A DNA stretch of 64,000 nucleotides from NCBI GenBank assembly GCA_963971425.1, contig OZ020514.1, forward strand, positions 27,144,602 through 27,208,601, in the 5' to 3' direction. How positions within the stretch are numbered: the stretch's first letter is position 1; the number at the start of each line of letters is the position of its first letter. Below the pieces are notes generated by a model. That model saw only the letters and a program-made list of their open reading frames with translations, was not told the DNA's origin and did not search any database. The stretch is from Bryoerythrophyllum caledonicum. Lineage: Eukaryota > Streptophyta > Bryopsida > Pottiales > Pottiaceae. Positions 45,591-58,160 of the stretch are shown here, one piece after another. A program made the translations under genes and the position numbers.

Positions 45591-45779
45591 TATATACTAT
45601 ATTATGTGCACATAATACAATATTTCATATTGTATATAGAATATGTATTATATATAATAATACACATGCTAAATATCACATTTATTTAATATACTATATC
45701 TATATGCATTTGAATTTTAGTGTATCCAAGTTTGTAATTAGTGTATACTCACAATAAATGTCATTTTGAACACATGATA

Positions 45780-46990
45780 AAAGTGAACTTGAACAAACTT
45801 CAAATAATTAGGTAATAAAAGTGTACAAATTCTAAGTAATAAATGTAAAATTTCTAAACTCTTGTCAATCAAATCTTATTGTTTGTAGTGAAGGGGGTCT
45901 TTGCAGAATCTTAGAGGGATTTCCATAAAATATCTCAAAAGAGGAAATAAAAAATTATTAAATTAGAATAAAATTAAATTTTGTTGGAAGCCTCAGCAAC
46001 ACTTAAGTTCTAAAGTACCGTGAGAGTTTCACATAAAAAGCACTTCAAAATTGTTTGAATCTAGTGCAATGTATAAAGAAGGATACAAAAACTATTATCT
46101 CTAGTTTTGACCGTAGGATCTAAATTAAGACTTGTTAAGTAACATACTCACAGAGTTTAATAAATTTTGATCGCATAGATCAAAATTCAATATCTATACT
46201 CAATATCATCATGATAAGCATGAAGTAAGTTCCTTAAACACCAATTTTTAGATGTAGAAGAGGGGTGTAGCATATTCAAAACAACTAAGCAAGGAATGGG
46301 GGTTCAAAAATTGCCAATTCACGTTTCATTTTTTTGTAAACTTAATATGTTTTAGATTGATAATCCAAATGGTCAATAGAAAGAATTATACCACATAGTA
46401 TTGTTGTGGAACAGATAAAAAGTTTTTAAAAATGAAGATCTCTAAATCTTATGAGCAAAGGAAGTTTTTTTGGGTACCTTGCCCGACAATGTGTTACGAT
46501 GTCATTTTTTGAGTACCTGCTCGGTCTGGCCAAATAAAATTCAAAGTCCTATAACTTTGTCATGAAATGTCGGATTTGGGAAAAAAATTGTTCTCCCATT
46601 GAGGTATTAATAATGCTCATTTACAATAAAAAATTTAAAGAAAAATGCTATAAATTGACACTGTAAGCGCCTGACCAAACCTCCAAATCGCAATATCTGG
46701 ACACTTGGTCCTTCAGGGGTTTGAAGTGCAAGCTGTATAGTGGGGAATCGAGATTAAATCTGGCACACTGCTCCAAGGGCTGCCACATCAAGTCAATGAT
46801 GTAGCCTACACGAGGCGCGTATAGCAAGGCCCAGATGTTCAAAGGTTGAGAGGTAATAGTATGTTTTTATATAGAATCTACAACGTCTACAAAAGACGAG
46901 GGGATAATGTTCTTTGACCTGTGCTCGGACCAAGCTGCAGCAGCTGGTGTTGTACCATGCGCACCAGTATTGTGCATCCAAAACTTTGGA
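45780..46990 (+). repeat. Inverted repeat IR-B, left copy, interrupted
   Basis: The pieces 45780-45930 (with GTGAAGGGGGTCTTTGCAGAAT) and 46720-46990 (with GTTGTACCATGCGCACCAG) match 49080-48540 on the other strand. They are separated here by repeat R3 copy 3. The second piece encodes a short Cys/Trp-containing stretch, CAWYNTSCCSLVRAQ, on the minus strand; the partner has CAWYYNNCCCVVQAQ on plus. Confidence 0.75.
46020..46740 (+). repeat. Dispersed repeat R3, copy 3
   Basis: Third copy of the repeat at 35935 and 37740; it interrupts IR-B. A shorter minus-strand copy is at 50480-50640. Confidence 0.75.
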
Positions 46991-48044
46991 GGTTCTTGTA
47001 CCTCTTATAGAGAGAGTGACCGGCTGTTCTTTGTCATTATGAAGTGCATAGTACGTATTGAATGAGATATTTTCACAATTACAAGTACAAAAGGACCACT
47101 TGACATATTAGAACCAATTTTGTTCAATCAATAAACAATTGCCAAAATCAACTTTTTGAGAATGGAACTAGAGGATCTTCCTTTAAACTTACCTGGAAGA
47201 TGTCTTAAACTTTTTGTGAATTTTGACTGAATAGAATAAAAATAAATTATCAAAATTCGTATCCCAAAATAATACTTTGTTCTTTAGAGATTAGCCTTTA
47301 AACGTCAGTCAAGAACTATATATAAAGACACATTTTATTCAATACAATTAAAAAAATATGCATCAGAACTTAACAAGACGTACACCTTGATATTAAATGA
47401 TTTGTCAACTAACATTGTTCATTTGAGGATTATTCTAATATCTAAACCTCAACATGTTTAGACACAAGACCATACATGTGGAATATTGTGGCCACTTGTA
47501 GCACCTTATGACGATTTAGCTTTAATAGCAATAAATAATGAGCAATAAACAATGAGCTATTATATATCAATACTTGTTATTCTATGTCATATATCAAAAT
47601 CATAAATTTTTCAAAAGTAGAATAATATGAATCCATATAAATATTTGTTTATAATTGAATACATTTACATATTGATCCTAATCTTTGAAAAACCATATCC
47701 ACCTATCCTTTATTTGAATTCAACAATATTCAATCAAGGTTTATTTTTATAAATAGAGTTGCCGGGATTTCTTATTGGGAGTATAAGTATGTATTCAAAA
47801 CTAAATTTTATGTTTAGTTTATAGATATGTTTTCAAAGTAAACTTAATCTAAGTAAGTATCATCAAAGTCAATGCCACATGTCGCCACCTCCTACGGCAA
47901 GTATCTCCTAGGTTTCATATGATACTCGTAGCGCAATCAATATATAGATAAAGAGACTATTTGTTATTGAGAGAATAGTATATCAACCTATTTTCACCAA
48001 TTGAAAATGTAAGTTTCCAAGGTTTTCATAAGTAAGAGTAAATA
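46990..48044. other. Spacer inside the inverted repeats
   Basis: AT-rich; no gene, RNA or element end recognised. Confidence 0.6.
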
Positions 48045-48422
48045 TTATAAAAATATAGGCCACATGAATCCACAAAAATCCACAAACAACCCAAGTATCC
48101 ACAGAAATCATGATGGATGAAAAAATGAAACTTTTTGAGCTTGGAATGTGTTCACATTTATCCAAAGCACAAAATTTATAAGGCTTGGGCATTCAAGTAC
48201 CATTAGAAAGGGACTACTATGAATATCAAAACCCCTAAACCATTCTTTTGAGTCCTAAAATTTTTTTGGTGTACCAAATTTATTTTGGTTATTAAACCCT
48301 AAATATTAAGCCACTACGGTCCATCGAGCAAGTCACAACATTAAGGAGTACATAGTGTTGACTTAGCATACCTCAACGTACACATCTCTAAAGTCAACTT
48401 TGAGTGTTAATAAACTTGAGCA
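48045..48422 (-). repeat. Inverted repeat IR-A, right copy
   Basis: Partner of 45172-45590. Together with the second inverted pair (45780-46990 with 48540-49080) it indicates an old inverted duplication that was later rearranged. Confidence 0.85.
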
Positions 48423-48539
48423 TTTATGATCTTATATTACCTTTGTCTCACAACGTCTCACCATTTGCAATACAACACCATGAGTCCATGACGAGATTTC
48501 TAGGCACAGTTGTGATGGAGCTCCACATCCTCAAAATCC

Positions 48540-49080
48540 TAGCATAATGGTGACCAACGAGCATAATGGTGATAATCAAAACACTAGCATGTGCGCATGG
48601 TACTACAACAATTGTTGTTGCGTGGTCCAAGCACAGTCGAAGTACATTATCCCATCATCCTTGGTACGCGTTGGCGATTGTGCATATAAACATACCGATA
48701 CCTCTCCTCTTTCAAATATCAAGGCCTTGGTATACCCGACTTGTGTAGGCTACTTGATTGAGTAGACGTGGCAGCCCGTGGAGTAGTGTGCCGGACTCAA
48801 TCTTCCTACACGGAATGATGTACCATGTCTATAGAAGCGTAGCTGTGAAGCATCAATCATATTTTTTATTTCTTCCTTGTGATTTTTTTTAAGAAACCAC
48901 GATAAGATTCTGCAAAAACCCCCTTCACTATAGAGAATTAGATTTGATTGACAAGAATCTAAAAATTTTACATTTACTAATTCTAAATCATACACTTTTA
49001 TTAATACATAATCTAAATATAGTATAAGATATTGTATTATGTATATAGAATATAGTGTACAAAACATACCCATATATACA
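48540..49080 (-). repeat. Inverted repeat IR-B, right copy
   Basis: Uninterrupted counterpart of 45780-46990. A short conserved frame (48590-48770 on plus) may be a captured gene fragment. Confidence 0.75.
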
Positions 49081-52000
49081 ATATATAGAAATAGCGTACT
49101 TGGTTGATACCAATTTCAAACTGTCAATTTCAGTGCAATGCTTAAGATTATTTTTATTTCAGCTTAAATTCATCATTATTTTAAGATAAGAATTAAATTT
49201 TTTATTTATTTCTATTGGAGTTTAAGTCTATTTTTATGTGAAGTTTAATCTAATTTAAAAATCAACGATAGCCTATAATATATTCAAAAAGGACACAAGT
49301 ATTTTGAAGTGTCCCAATCATGCCACAAAGTGTTCCAATGACGTCACAAGACCATGCCTTGCTTTGAGCATTGGAATCCTAGTGATGTGAAGCCCCGTTG
49401 TGGCTAATTTATTTCACTTCACCCGCCATGGAGTTTTGATGTAGTCCATTTAATTCACCTGGAGGGAGTTCCAACAAAACTCATATTCCAAAAATATCCC
49501 AAATTCCACGATTGAGCTCAGTTGGAGCTGAATTGACAAAACTAATAATTAAAACTAGAGTAGGAATTCTTGAAGAAAAATTGACTTTTTCCATTTTGAT
49601 TAATATGAAATGACAAGGAAAAATATAATTCAAACTACACAATCTATGCCACGTACGATAGATGCCATTTTCATTTTTTTTCATTCCCATTTTTTTCCTT
49701 TAAAACTTGAAAGTTTTTTATTTGAGAGTGCTATACCTTTTATCTTTTGATGAAGATTTTTACTACAAATTCAAGTAATAGAGAGCAAGAATTCATAACA
49801 TTTATATATCATATAATGTGCCTACATTAAACATTGTTACTCTATTCCATCAATCGTTGATTGTATGCTATATATTATATATATGCTATGATTTAAACTA
49901 CATCTTATATAAATTATATATGCTACATATAATGGGTACTATTTTATAATTCATTACAATAAAATTGGTATTTAGTATTAATCACACTAAGTAATTTATA
50001 AAATTTACAAGTTTTTACGGTTCATGAATATCAAAGCTGTAACAAATCCATGAGCAACAGCTTACCAAAGTTTTCACATTGGACAAATTACTACAATTCA
50101 TTTCCTGTCATTGGACACGTCTAGTTTCTGAGATGTATGTCTGAAGTTGATGGAACATGTCCAATGGACAAGTGATGAAGATTAATTTGTTCAATGTGAC
50201 AACCTTGCAGCTTACCCTCACATTACCTTGGCAACGAGTCTCACCATTTGTTGTAGCATGCCTTCAATAATCTCACCATTGTGACCAAATACATATTTTA
50301 TACAACATATACAATGATTTACAATATATGTTACTATAGTTACATTCAAATTTCTAATAGCCAAGCGTTGAGGACTCTTGAAGGTGTGAGCATGTTCTAT
50401 GGTGTCAATTTATAATATTTGTCAAAGTTTGTTAATCCACTAAATGCAAAGAAGAAAGTGAACCCCTTTCTCTACTTCAAACAATAGAATCTTTGGGTAT
50501 GTTACCTAGTAAGTATCAATTGAGATCGTGCTATCAAAACTAGAAATGAAAGTTTTTGTTTGATTCCTTACTCATTGCACTAAAACAAGTAGTTTTGAAT
50601 TGTTTTTGGAGTGAAACTATTATAGAAATTTAAGGGTTAATATGTGTCTTATATGATATTCTTATAATATGAAGCAAATGATATACAATATGTGTACCAT
50701 ATGTAATATATGTGCTATATTTATATATTGAATTTTCACTATATGCAACAAAGGATATATTCCATAGGTGGAAGGCATCTTTGGCACCTCCATGCCGAAT
50801 ATTTAATTTCTGTGGAAAAAAAACATTTGAAGATTCAAAAAGAAAATAAAGTAGTTTTCAACACGAAAGCGATATAACATTTTACAAATTTACTCACAAT
50901 ATTTATAGCCAAAGGTGCCTTCCACCCACGATAGTCACAATATTCCACAAGAAACTAGTAATAACATAACAATAATATATAATATTAACTTTTAATAAAT
51001 TAAAAATAGCAATATATGTCTAGATGATACCCGTGTTTATGCCAAGCTTATATCCATGTAATGCATAGGTGATATCCATGTAATGCATAGGTGATATCCA
51101 TGTAATGCATACTAGATGATATCCACGTAATGTAGTACCGTATCTGTATAAAGCCGAAAGTGAGGCTTCCACCTACGGTACCACATTCTATGGTGTAGAA
51201 TTTGATCACAATCAAGGTTTAAATATTAAAATGACCCCCAAATTTTTTTGTATTCTATAAAGTAAAATACATGCCCATATATACATTATCTACGACATAT
51301 TGTCACCGAGTTTACCCTCACCCCATTTATTATATTAAGAAATTTTTGAACTCTAAGTTGTCCTCAATGGCCCAAGGCCAATCTCTAGTTGAGTAAATTA
51401 ATGCCCATTAATTACTTTAGATACCCGTTATATGCTTGGATTGCCTAGGTATAGAAAGTAGAAGTATGAAAATATTCCAAAAACATGGATGGATCCTGTT
51501 TACATGACAAACGGTAATCTTTTGTATAGGAGAATGCTTCCTTATTTACTTCAGCCTTACTTGTAATTTATTGAAAATACTAGTTATTTACTTAGATATC
51601 CAAACCAATACTCTATATGGGCCTTGATAGTATACATTGTTGATTCATCTAATCCGTTATTTTTTCTCACATCCAAACTATTTCAAAGGATAGATACCGA
51701 CGTAGAACTGTGGGGCAACAGGGATTGCCGAACAATACTTTCTTTAGTATAAGCTAAATCTTAAATTATTAATGGAAATCCGATGTAAATAATGGCTATA
51801 AAATGGGTATAGGACAAGAGTATAATGGTTATTACGGGTACGACTATCTATATGATACACATATTGAGCTTGATTAAGTTTGAGACTACAAAAAGGAATG
51901 ATTTCTCTATAGTGTAGTTTGTTAGAAATATCCAAAAAGTATCTTCCACTAACGCACATTATCGAGAAATGATTAAAAGATTTTTCCTTAAATGGAAACA

Positions 52001-52870
52001 AAGTCACCTTGCACGTTATCTGTATTTTATGGTCTTATGTTAATAGTAATTCGAACCACACACCAAACATTGACTTGGTTTGGAAAAGGTGTGGAGGAAC
52101 AAGTTAGTAACCCAATGTAATACCTATGTAATGTCTAGGTGATATTCATGTAGTATCTTGGTGATATTGTTGTCCGTCTAAACGGTAAATATGGTGATAC
52201 CCATACCCTGTGATATCCATAACCGTTGATATACATAAGCGGTTATACAATATGAGCAGTGATACACATTTGCCGAGAACATGTTTGCTGCAGGTCTCGG
52301 TTTGAGGGAGAGAGCAACACCACTACTGTATAAATTGTTGCACCATTTTGCTGCCAGAACTAAGTTTTCTGCGTTGCAGCTGAAGAGCCTAAAGAGTCTT
52401 ACAGTACATCTCATTGCATTATGTTCTATGGTGTCAATTTATATCATTGCATTTTAGTGTTTAATGCATTCATAGAGTTTGGGTGCTAAAATGTCAAAGG
52501 ACCTTTCGAATTAAGTGGATCCAATGATTCATCATTTCAACGATGAATTTTAACTTAGCCGTTCTCAACTTGTCATGCTTCAACATAAACTGCTTCATCA
52601 TGCGGGCTTGTGACTTAGCAATGTCCGCATCCCATGAATTTTATCACGCTTCAAATATTTAATGTAGCAATAGCCTATGTTGTCTCTTCTCTAGCGTAAA
52701 TGATTGTTGAGTGGTTAAGTTCCTCTTTCAATCTAGTTTGTCACTCAATCCAAGCCACTCGTTCAGCACAATTACATGCCAACGTTACAGCACGGTGCCG
52801 GCCTATCGCGTTCATGTTTTTTCCTTGTTGTAGCACCCTCTATAATTTTATAGAAAACTAATTGTTGTTT
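49081..52870. other. Long AT-rich spacer
   Basis: No supportable gene. It contains a minus-strand fragment of R3 (50480-50640), a 22-bp tandem repeat (51045-51135) and a related GATAT-rich cluster (52110-52260). Confidence 0.6.
51045..51135. repeat. 22-bp tandem repeat (GATATCCATGTAATGCATAGGT)
   Basis: About four units, the last ones diverged. Similar words recur at 52110-52260. Confidence 0.85.
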
Positions 52871-52880
52871 TATTGCCAAC

Positions 52881-53168
52881 ATGACGTCAGAGCAGAAGAA
52901 GAGAAAGTCACGAGTGTCAGCAGGGAAGAAGAAGCATAAGAAGACTGAACGCCATGCCAGCGAAAGCACCAACCTTGTTGTCTATATTGAGTCGAAAAAT
53001 CGCCACAACGACGACAACACTGAGCCAAAGGATCGCCACATCGACGACGCTATTGAGTCGGCGGGGCGCAAGAGCGACGACGAGAGCCCATCGCCCTCTC
53101 CTCGACGCAACAAACTAATAAAATGTGTAGGCAAGTTTGAGAAAGCGATTGATCTCACAGACATCTAG
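52881..53168 (+). CDS. Small Lys/Asp-rich ORF, possible first exon
   Basis: It encodes 95 codons starting MTSEQKKRKSRVSAGKKKHK, strongly basic at first, then with repeated KNRHNDDNTEP/KDRHIDDAIES phrases, and ending KAIDLTDI. The open frame is compositionally biased. It lies 280 bp upstream of the RING-like remnant on the same strand and may be its 5' part. No domain is recognised. Confidence 0.35.
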   Translation: MTSEQKKRKSRVSAGKKKHKKTERHASESTNLVVYIESKNRHNDDNTEPKDRHIDDAIESAGRKSDDESPSPSPRRNKLIKCVGKFEKAIDLTDI

Positions 53169-53452
53169 TTGGACATAGCGGTGCGGATGGTTGCAGCAGC
53201 ACCAATGCTACTAGGGCAAGCAATGAGCAGCTTTAGATGTTCAGACAACAAATCTACAAGGTTAACAATAATCGGCCTGACAATGCCTATTAATCTATGC
53301 GTTTCTTAAAAGCTTGTTACGCCACTTTTGTCCACAGAAAGCCGGTAAACTGGGTGGCAGAAGCAGTGGCCCATTTCAAGCGTTACACTCTACGCCAAAG
53401 TCGCAATCCATTGAAGCTCCGGCCAATTGCAACACGCAGTCAAGTATAAAAT

Positions 53453-54198
53453 TTGTGCAAAATAATTTTTGAACTAGCCAGTGGTGGCAGCAGTGGTGTT
53501 TGGGCAGCTCATGTTAATTCTTGCCCAAAAATGCCAATGATACAAGATATTGTCTTTGCCGAGGAGGTAAGCATCGAGATGGCTAAAGTGGAGGCTGCTG
53601 CAACTACGCTGACAAAGACACATCGACAACTTCATGACGCCTTAGAAATTTTGGATGCGATTGACGACGCCACGGAGGACGCATTGGAAGTTGCTTATTG
53701 TGTTGCTTCAAAGGAGGCACGCCGACTCATTTGTGTGGCGGCCTCTGATGAAGAGCACCTTGCTAAAGCCAAGGAAGCAAAGGTTTTGTAGGAGAACTGA
53801 AATATTTCCGCGCTGAAGACGAGGCGATTTGTCTGGTGGTTCGTGGTTTGGAGCCAGCAACAATACAACAGCTTAGGGAGCACGAGGATGCAATTGCAGC
53901 ATTGGCGTGTGCTGAAGCGGCTTTCGCACAAGCAAGGCGTCCTGAACTTACACTTCGACCTAAGCACGCCTTCAAATATCCACAGTTGTAATCCGTACCT
54001 CCGTTAGGCATGCCTGGTCTCGAAATGTGTTCTTTTTGTAACTTAGGGTTCGCGGGAAAAGCCGCCGTGTTGTCATCTTGTGGTTGTTTTATGCATTGTG
54101 CATGTGTGGCCGAGCTCATTGCAAGCCAGAACTACCGTTGCAGGCGATGCAAGGACGTCCACCTTACTTCCTCACCAATCCACCTTGTTGCTTCATAG
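53453..54198 (+). pseudogene. RING-like zinc-finger protein remnant
   Basis: A first part (53453-53787) encodes an Ala/Glu-rich helical region. After a frameshift near 53785 the sequence continues in another frame, LREHEDAIAALACAEAAF, meets a stop at 53988-53990, and in the same frame reads on from 54010 into CSFCNLGFAGKAAVLSS, CGCFMHCAC and CRRCKDVH. The ligand order CX2C, CXC, X2 H, X2 C, CX2C is a C4HC3 RING-type arrangement, as in some E3 ubiquitin ligases. All eight ligands are present. Given the shift and stop, this is a pseudogene, unless unrecognised introns remove them. Confidence 0.55.
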
Positions 54199-55930
54199 GT
54201 AGCTCAATTTGGCAGTGTCTTGGACAACCCTCGGTGTTTGGAGTGCAGTGCCTTTTGCACCGTCCTCAAAAACATTGTTGAAGTCATCAATACTCCTATC
54301 ATTGATCTCTTTGTAGACAAAATGACAGTCTGAGGGCCATGACTGCTTTGGAATTGGAGGCCCTTCTGAACATGCAGGAACCCTAGACATGCGTGCGTTG
54401 TCTTTGTGCAAATTTTAGATTGGTTAGACCAGTTTTTGAATAATAGTAACTTCTGCAATTGCAAGGTAGTGAAGTTGTCGTAAGTCTGGAACTTTTTTTT
54501 TCACAATAACATGTCAACTGCAGGCTTAAGTGGTGAAGTACGGAACTTTGATTAATTTTTTTTGCAAAGGCAATATTTGCAGCAAACAATTGTCTGCATT
54601 CAGCCAAGATTGACTTGCTCGCATTTTCAAAAGTATTTTATAACAACAAAACTATGTCACCACTGAAATTTTATTTACGTGTATCACTATGTAATGTATG
54701 CGTCCATCATTGCGAATGAAGGTTGTTTGTGTTTCAGAGTGCAAAGAAATCTATAGGAGGTGAGGTTTGATTAGTAGGTCGTCAAATCACGAGGTGATGC
54801 TGCGTGTCTTGAGCCAAGTTGGACCATGGGTAGTTTGATCCATAACAACACAAGTATAAAATCTCTAAGTGGAGTCTAAGTTAAGTGCCATATTACTTAA
54901 GTGCCACATGTCCAAGTTAAGTCCCTATGGCATCACGTGCCTTCATCCACTTATATTTTTAATTCTATTGTGTTCGGTTCACATATTGAAAAAACCCCAA
55001 ATGAAAGATGTTAGACGAAAAATCTTCAATCCAAGGTGTCAAGGCTAGGCTAAAAATTAATACATGTTTTGTATTCTATGGATTAACATATGTTGTTGCA
55101 AGTATTGCACATGAGGGTGTCCAAAAATAGAATTAGAACAGTGAGTAGCAGAAGGCTATCTAATTCACTAAAGTTGTTGCAAATTTGTGATTTGATAGAG
55201 TGTTCATAAACCACATCATTTGATTTAAGAGGTCCGGACAATATATTGTGGCAGAACCGCAATAGTCAAAGGTGGCGCACTAACTTACATAGTATTGTAG
55301 TTCTACACATATGGCGTATAGTAATTCTCCCCCCATCCTCCTACTCTATGGCTACATTTTAAAATAATAAGTGCCAAGAAGATTTGGTGAATTTAGTATC
55401 TTGGATGAAGTAAAATTTTATTTTTTCATAGGCATCTACTAGAATGATTAACTAACCAAATTCTTGCTTTATTATAGTAATATGATAGAATGTGTAGTAG
55501 GATATTTAACAGTATGATGGAATGCAACAGCACGCCTGTCTGTGGTAAAGTTTGCAATGTAGATGACTTCTAGCACAAGCTCATTCCTGAGTCGTTGGGT
55601 TCATAGCCAAAGTTGACGTGATTCAGCACAACTCTTCAACTTCACTTGTGCACATTCACCATTGTGTTATAAGATGAGCTATGGAAGGGAACGTAGACTC
55701 CTTTGTGCCATGCTTATCCAAATAGATGAAGCATAGACTTAACATATCTTCAAGAAGCCAATCAGCATCACATCTTTGCATATACATATATTAGGGCTCT
55801 TTTAATAAGTAGGATAATTTGCGCTGCACTAAGAGATTGAATTTTAAAAATTGTATATTATATAACATTTGAGATTGCCTTGAACACATGGTAGCCATCT
55901 CAAGCACTTCTGCATAGTCTATAATTGCTT
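54199..55930. other. Spacer without recognisable gene
   Basis: AT-rich; only short frames. No repeat structure or element end noticed. Confidence 0.6.
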
Positions 55931-55934
55931 TGAC

Positions 55935-58160
55935 TTAGAGTGTAGCACTGTATAGAATACCTATGTCAATCAGTGAAAGATTAGTCCGATTGAGAGGAAT
56001 CTTGTGTGCCCTGTGGACATTGTGACCTTGGGATTGGTTCCTCGTCGCCACTGTAGCTGTCGCCAGAGCCCAATGAAGGCTCTTCGTCTGCATTGCCTTG
56101 TAGCTCTCCAACATTTGTAGTGACGTATCGCCTACCTTCTCGTGTGCGCCCTCCTTGCCATTCAGATCAAGTAGCAACTGCATTGGAAGCATGCCAAGCG
56201 TCTCGCCGCCTGATCTCGCCTCCAATACCTTTGGTTCGGGAAGACTAAGCTTTGCATCCGCAATTCTCTTATTCAACTTTGCATCATACATGTGTTGGAT
56301 GTTCCGATACCAAAACTCATACTGCTGCACAGCTACACTAGTCCGAACCTATGTTCCTCTGTGCTGAGAGTGTGCCTGACCCAACGACTTGGCAACATGA
56401 TGGAATTTTCACCATACCCTGGCAGGTCTACACGGATAGGATTCCATATTTTTCAACAAACCAAGGCCCGTGCTTTATGAGAGCATGCTGCAGTTGGACA
56501 AGTCATGCTTCAACATTATACAAGACAAACAACAAAGCCAAAAGCAAATTGATTCATTGCTGCTATCACTTGAGTGTTAGTTGCCTTAATAACCTATATG
56601 GCGTGAAAGGAGTGTTTAAGCTCCAATACTTAATGTACATGTGAGGATAAACTTACAATGTAGTAGGTGACATGACTTTCTCCAAATGCAGTAATATATA
56701 CTGCCCCTAAAGCATCCATTCTAATTCTACAATTGATTCTCTGATCTGATGACAATACTAGTCCAATAAAATATGGCACCAACTCCTCCAATTTTTCCCA
56801 CATAGGTTGCCGCTTAATTATAGTTTGCCTATTCTCTAGGTTGTTTATCTCAGACATACTTATGTCCAACCAGACTGTGGTGTGAGTTGACCATGAACTG
56901 GGACGAAATAGCTTAATGGCTACTTCGCCGAGCGGGCTTGGTTTCATGACAACGTTACCAAACTTTCTAGACTTCTTCACATCTTGCTTCAACACGCAAT
57001 TTTCTGATTCAACTCCAATAGCAGAAAGCATTTTCTCCATGAGATCTATCGCTTCCGTTTTTCTAGCATTGCCCTACATGTTCCAAAGGAACACAAAGTG
57101 TACTTGCAGAATTTTCTCACATATGCAAATTAGTGCATGTAGAGTGCATATGTGGATTTGTGACTAAGGAATAGGTAGCACTTGTTTCCATCATGGATGC
57201 GTGGCTGCATTGACAAGTTCAGCTCAAATCTTAGAGGCAAACATGCCACCCTGTCATTGGCCCTTCCCTCTAGTCATCGCAATACCTTCTATATCCGCAC
57301 CTGTCACTGTATTTTCTCTCTCGTGCTTCTGCTTACAATAGATGCAATTCATTTTATAAGACGGACCATGCTAAAGCCTATTCATGCACTTAATAGTCTT
57401 CATATCTGCGTTCATGTGCCACTCACCTGTGAAGCGGCCACGACCTGGTACCTCTAACAGTTGGCCATCATTCTGAGTCCGAATGACCTCAGGAAATTTT
57501 GTTTGTTGAAATACCCAATTGAAAATTTCGTAAGACTTCTTGTCCATTTGGAAGCAACCTACCAGCCAAATCTCCCGTTTAGATTGCACTGAAAAATATC
57601 TTTCATCATTACGACAAATCATTGGATCCAATGCACGATTCATCAACGTCAAGCTCACGTGCTCAAACTTTTTCTTACGTAGAACCTCTGCTTTGTCCAA
57701 TTTCAATACGAAGACAAGCGGGCTACCGTTGCACTATGCATGTAGAAATTTTATGTTAAGACACTCGAAAATACGTGGAAGTTTAAGAAAGGTTCAAGAA
57801 CCGTTAGAGCAAATAAAAGACGAGATCCCCATTGACTTCCCAATGTGCGCTTCAACAATCTATAACTTTAAGGTACACAATACTTATGCTATGCAGAGCC
57901 GCTCTTGAACTTCTATTTGGATTATTATGAAAACCAGTCTCTCATGCATGTTTACAGGTCCAATCAATGCTTTATCCAATACCGCTTGTACTTCATTAGG
58001 ACTACCTAATGCTTCATCAAATTCTCGTTTAATTGAGATTGATGATGTACCGCCATTCAACCTACTTATCGGAACACGGTTGTTGCTAGTGCATCCCCTT
58101 GGTGTTTTAAGTGCCCACAACACCCCAAGTGGTGACTTGTGTATCATTCCTAGGATTTAG
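55935..58160 (-). CDS. Unknown multi-exon gene
   Basis: The minus strand shows several protein-like blocks bounded by splice signals. Block 1 (about 58147-57950) contains KREFDEALGSPNEVQAVLDK. Block 2 (about 57733-57427) contains LDKAEVLRKKKFEHVSLTLM and GCFQMDKKSYEIFNWVF, with acceptor TAG at 57734 and donor GTGAGT at 57426. Block 3 (57073-56657) contains PSPLGEVAIKLFRPSSWSTH, with donor GTAAGT at 56656. Block 4 (56324-55935) contains EFWYRNIQHMYDAKLNKRIA, with acceptor CAG. Blocks 3 and 4 join in phase 0. The block 2 donor is phase 1, which does not fit the block 3 frame, so either an exon is missed or the gene is damaged. The family is not recognised; the even composition argues for a real gene. 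Confidence 0.5.
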
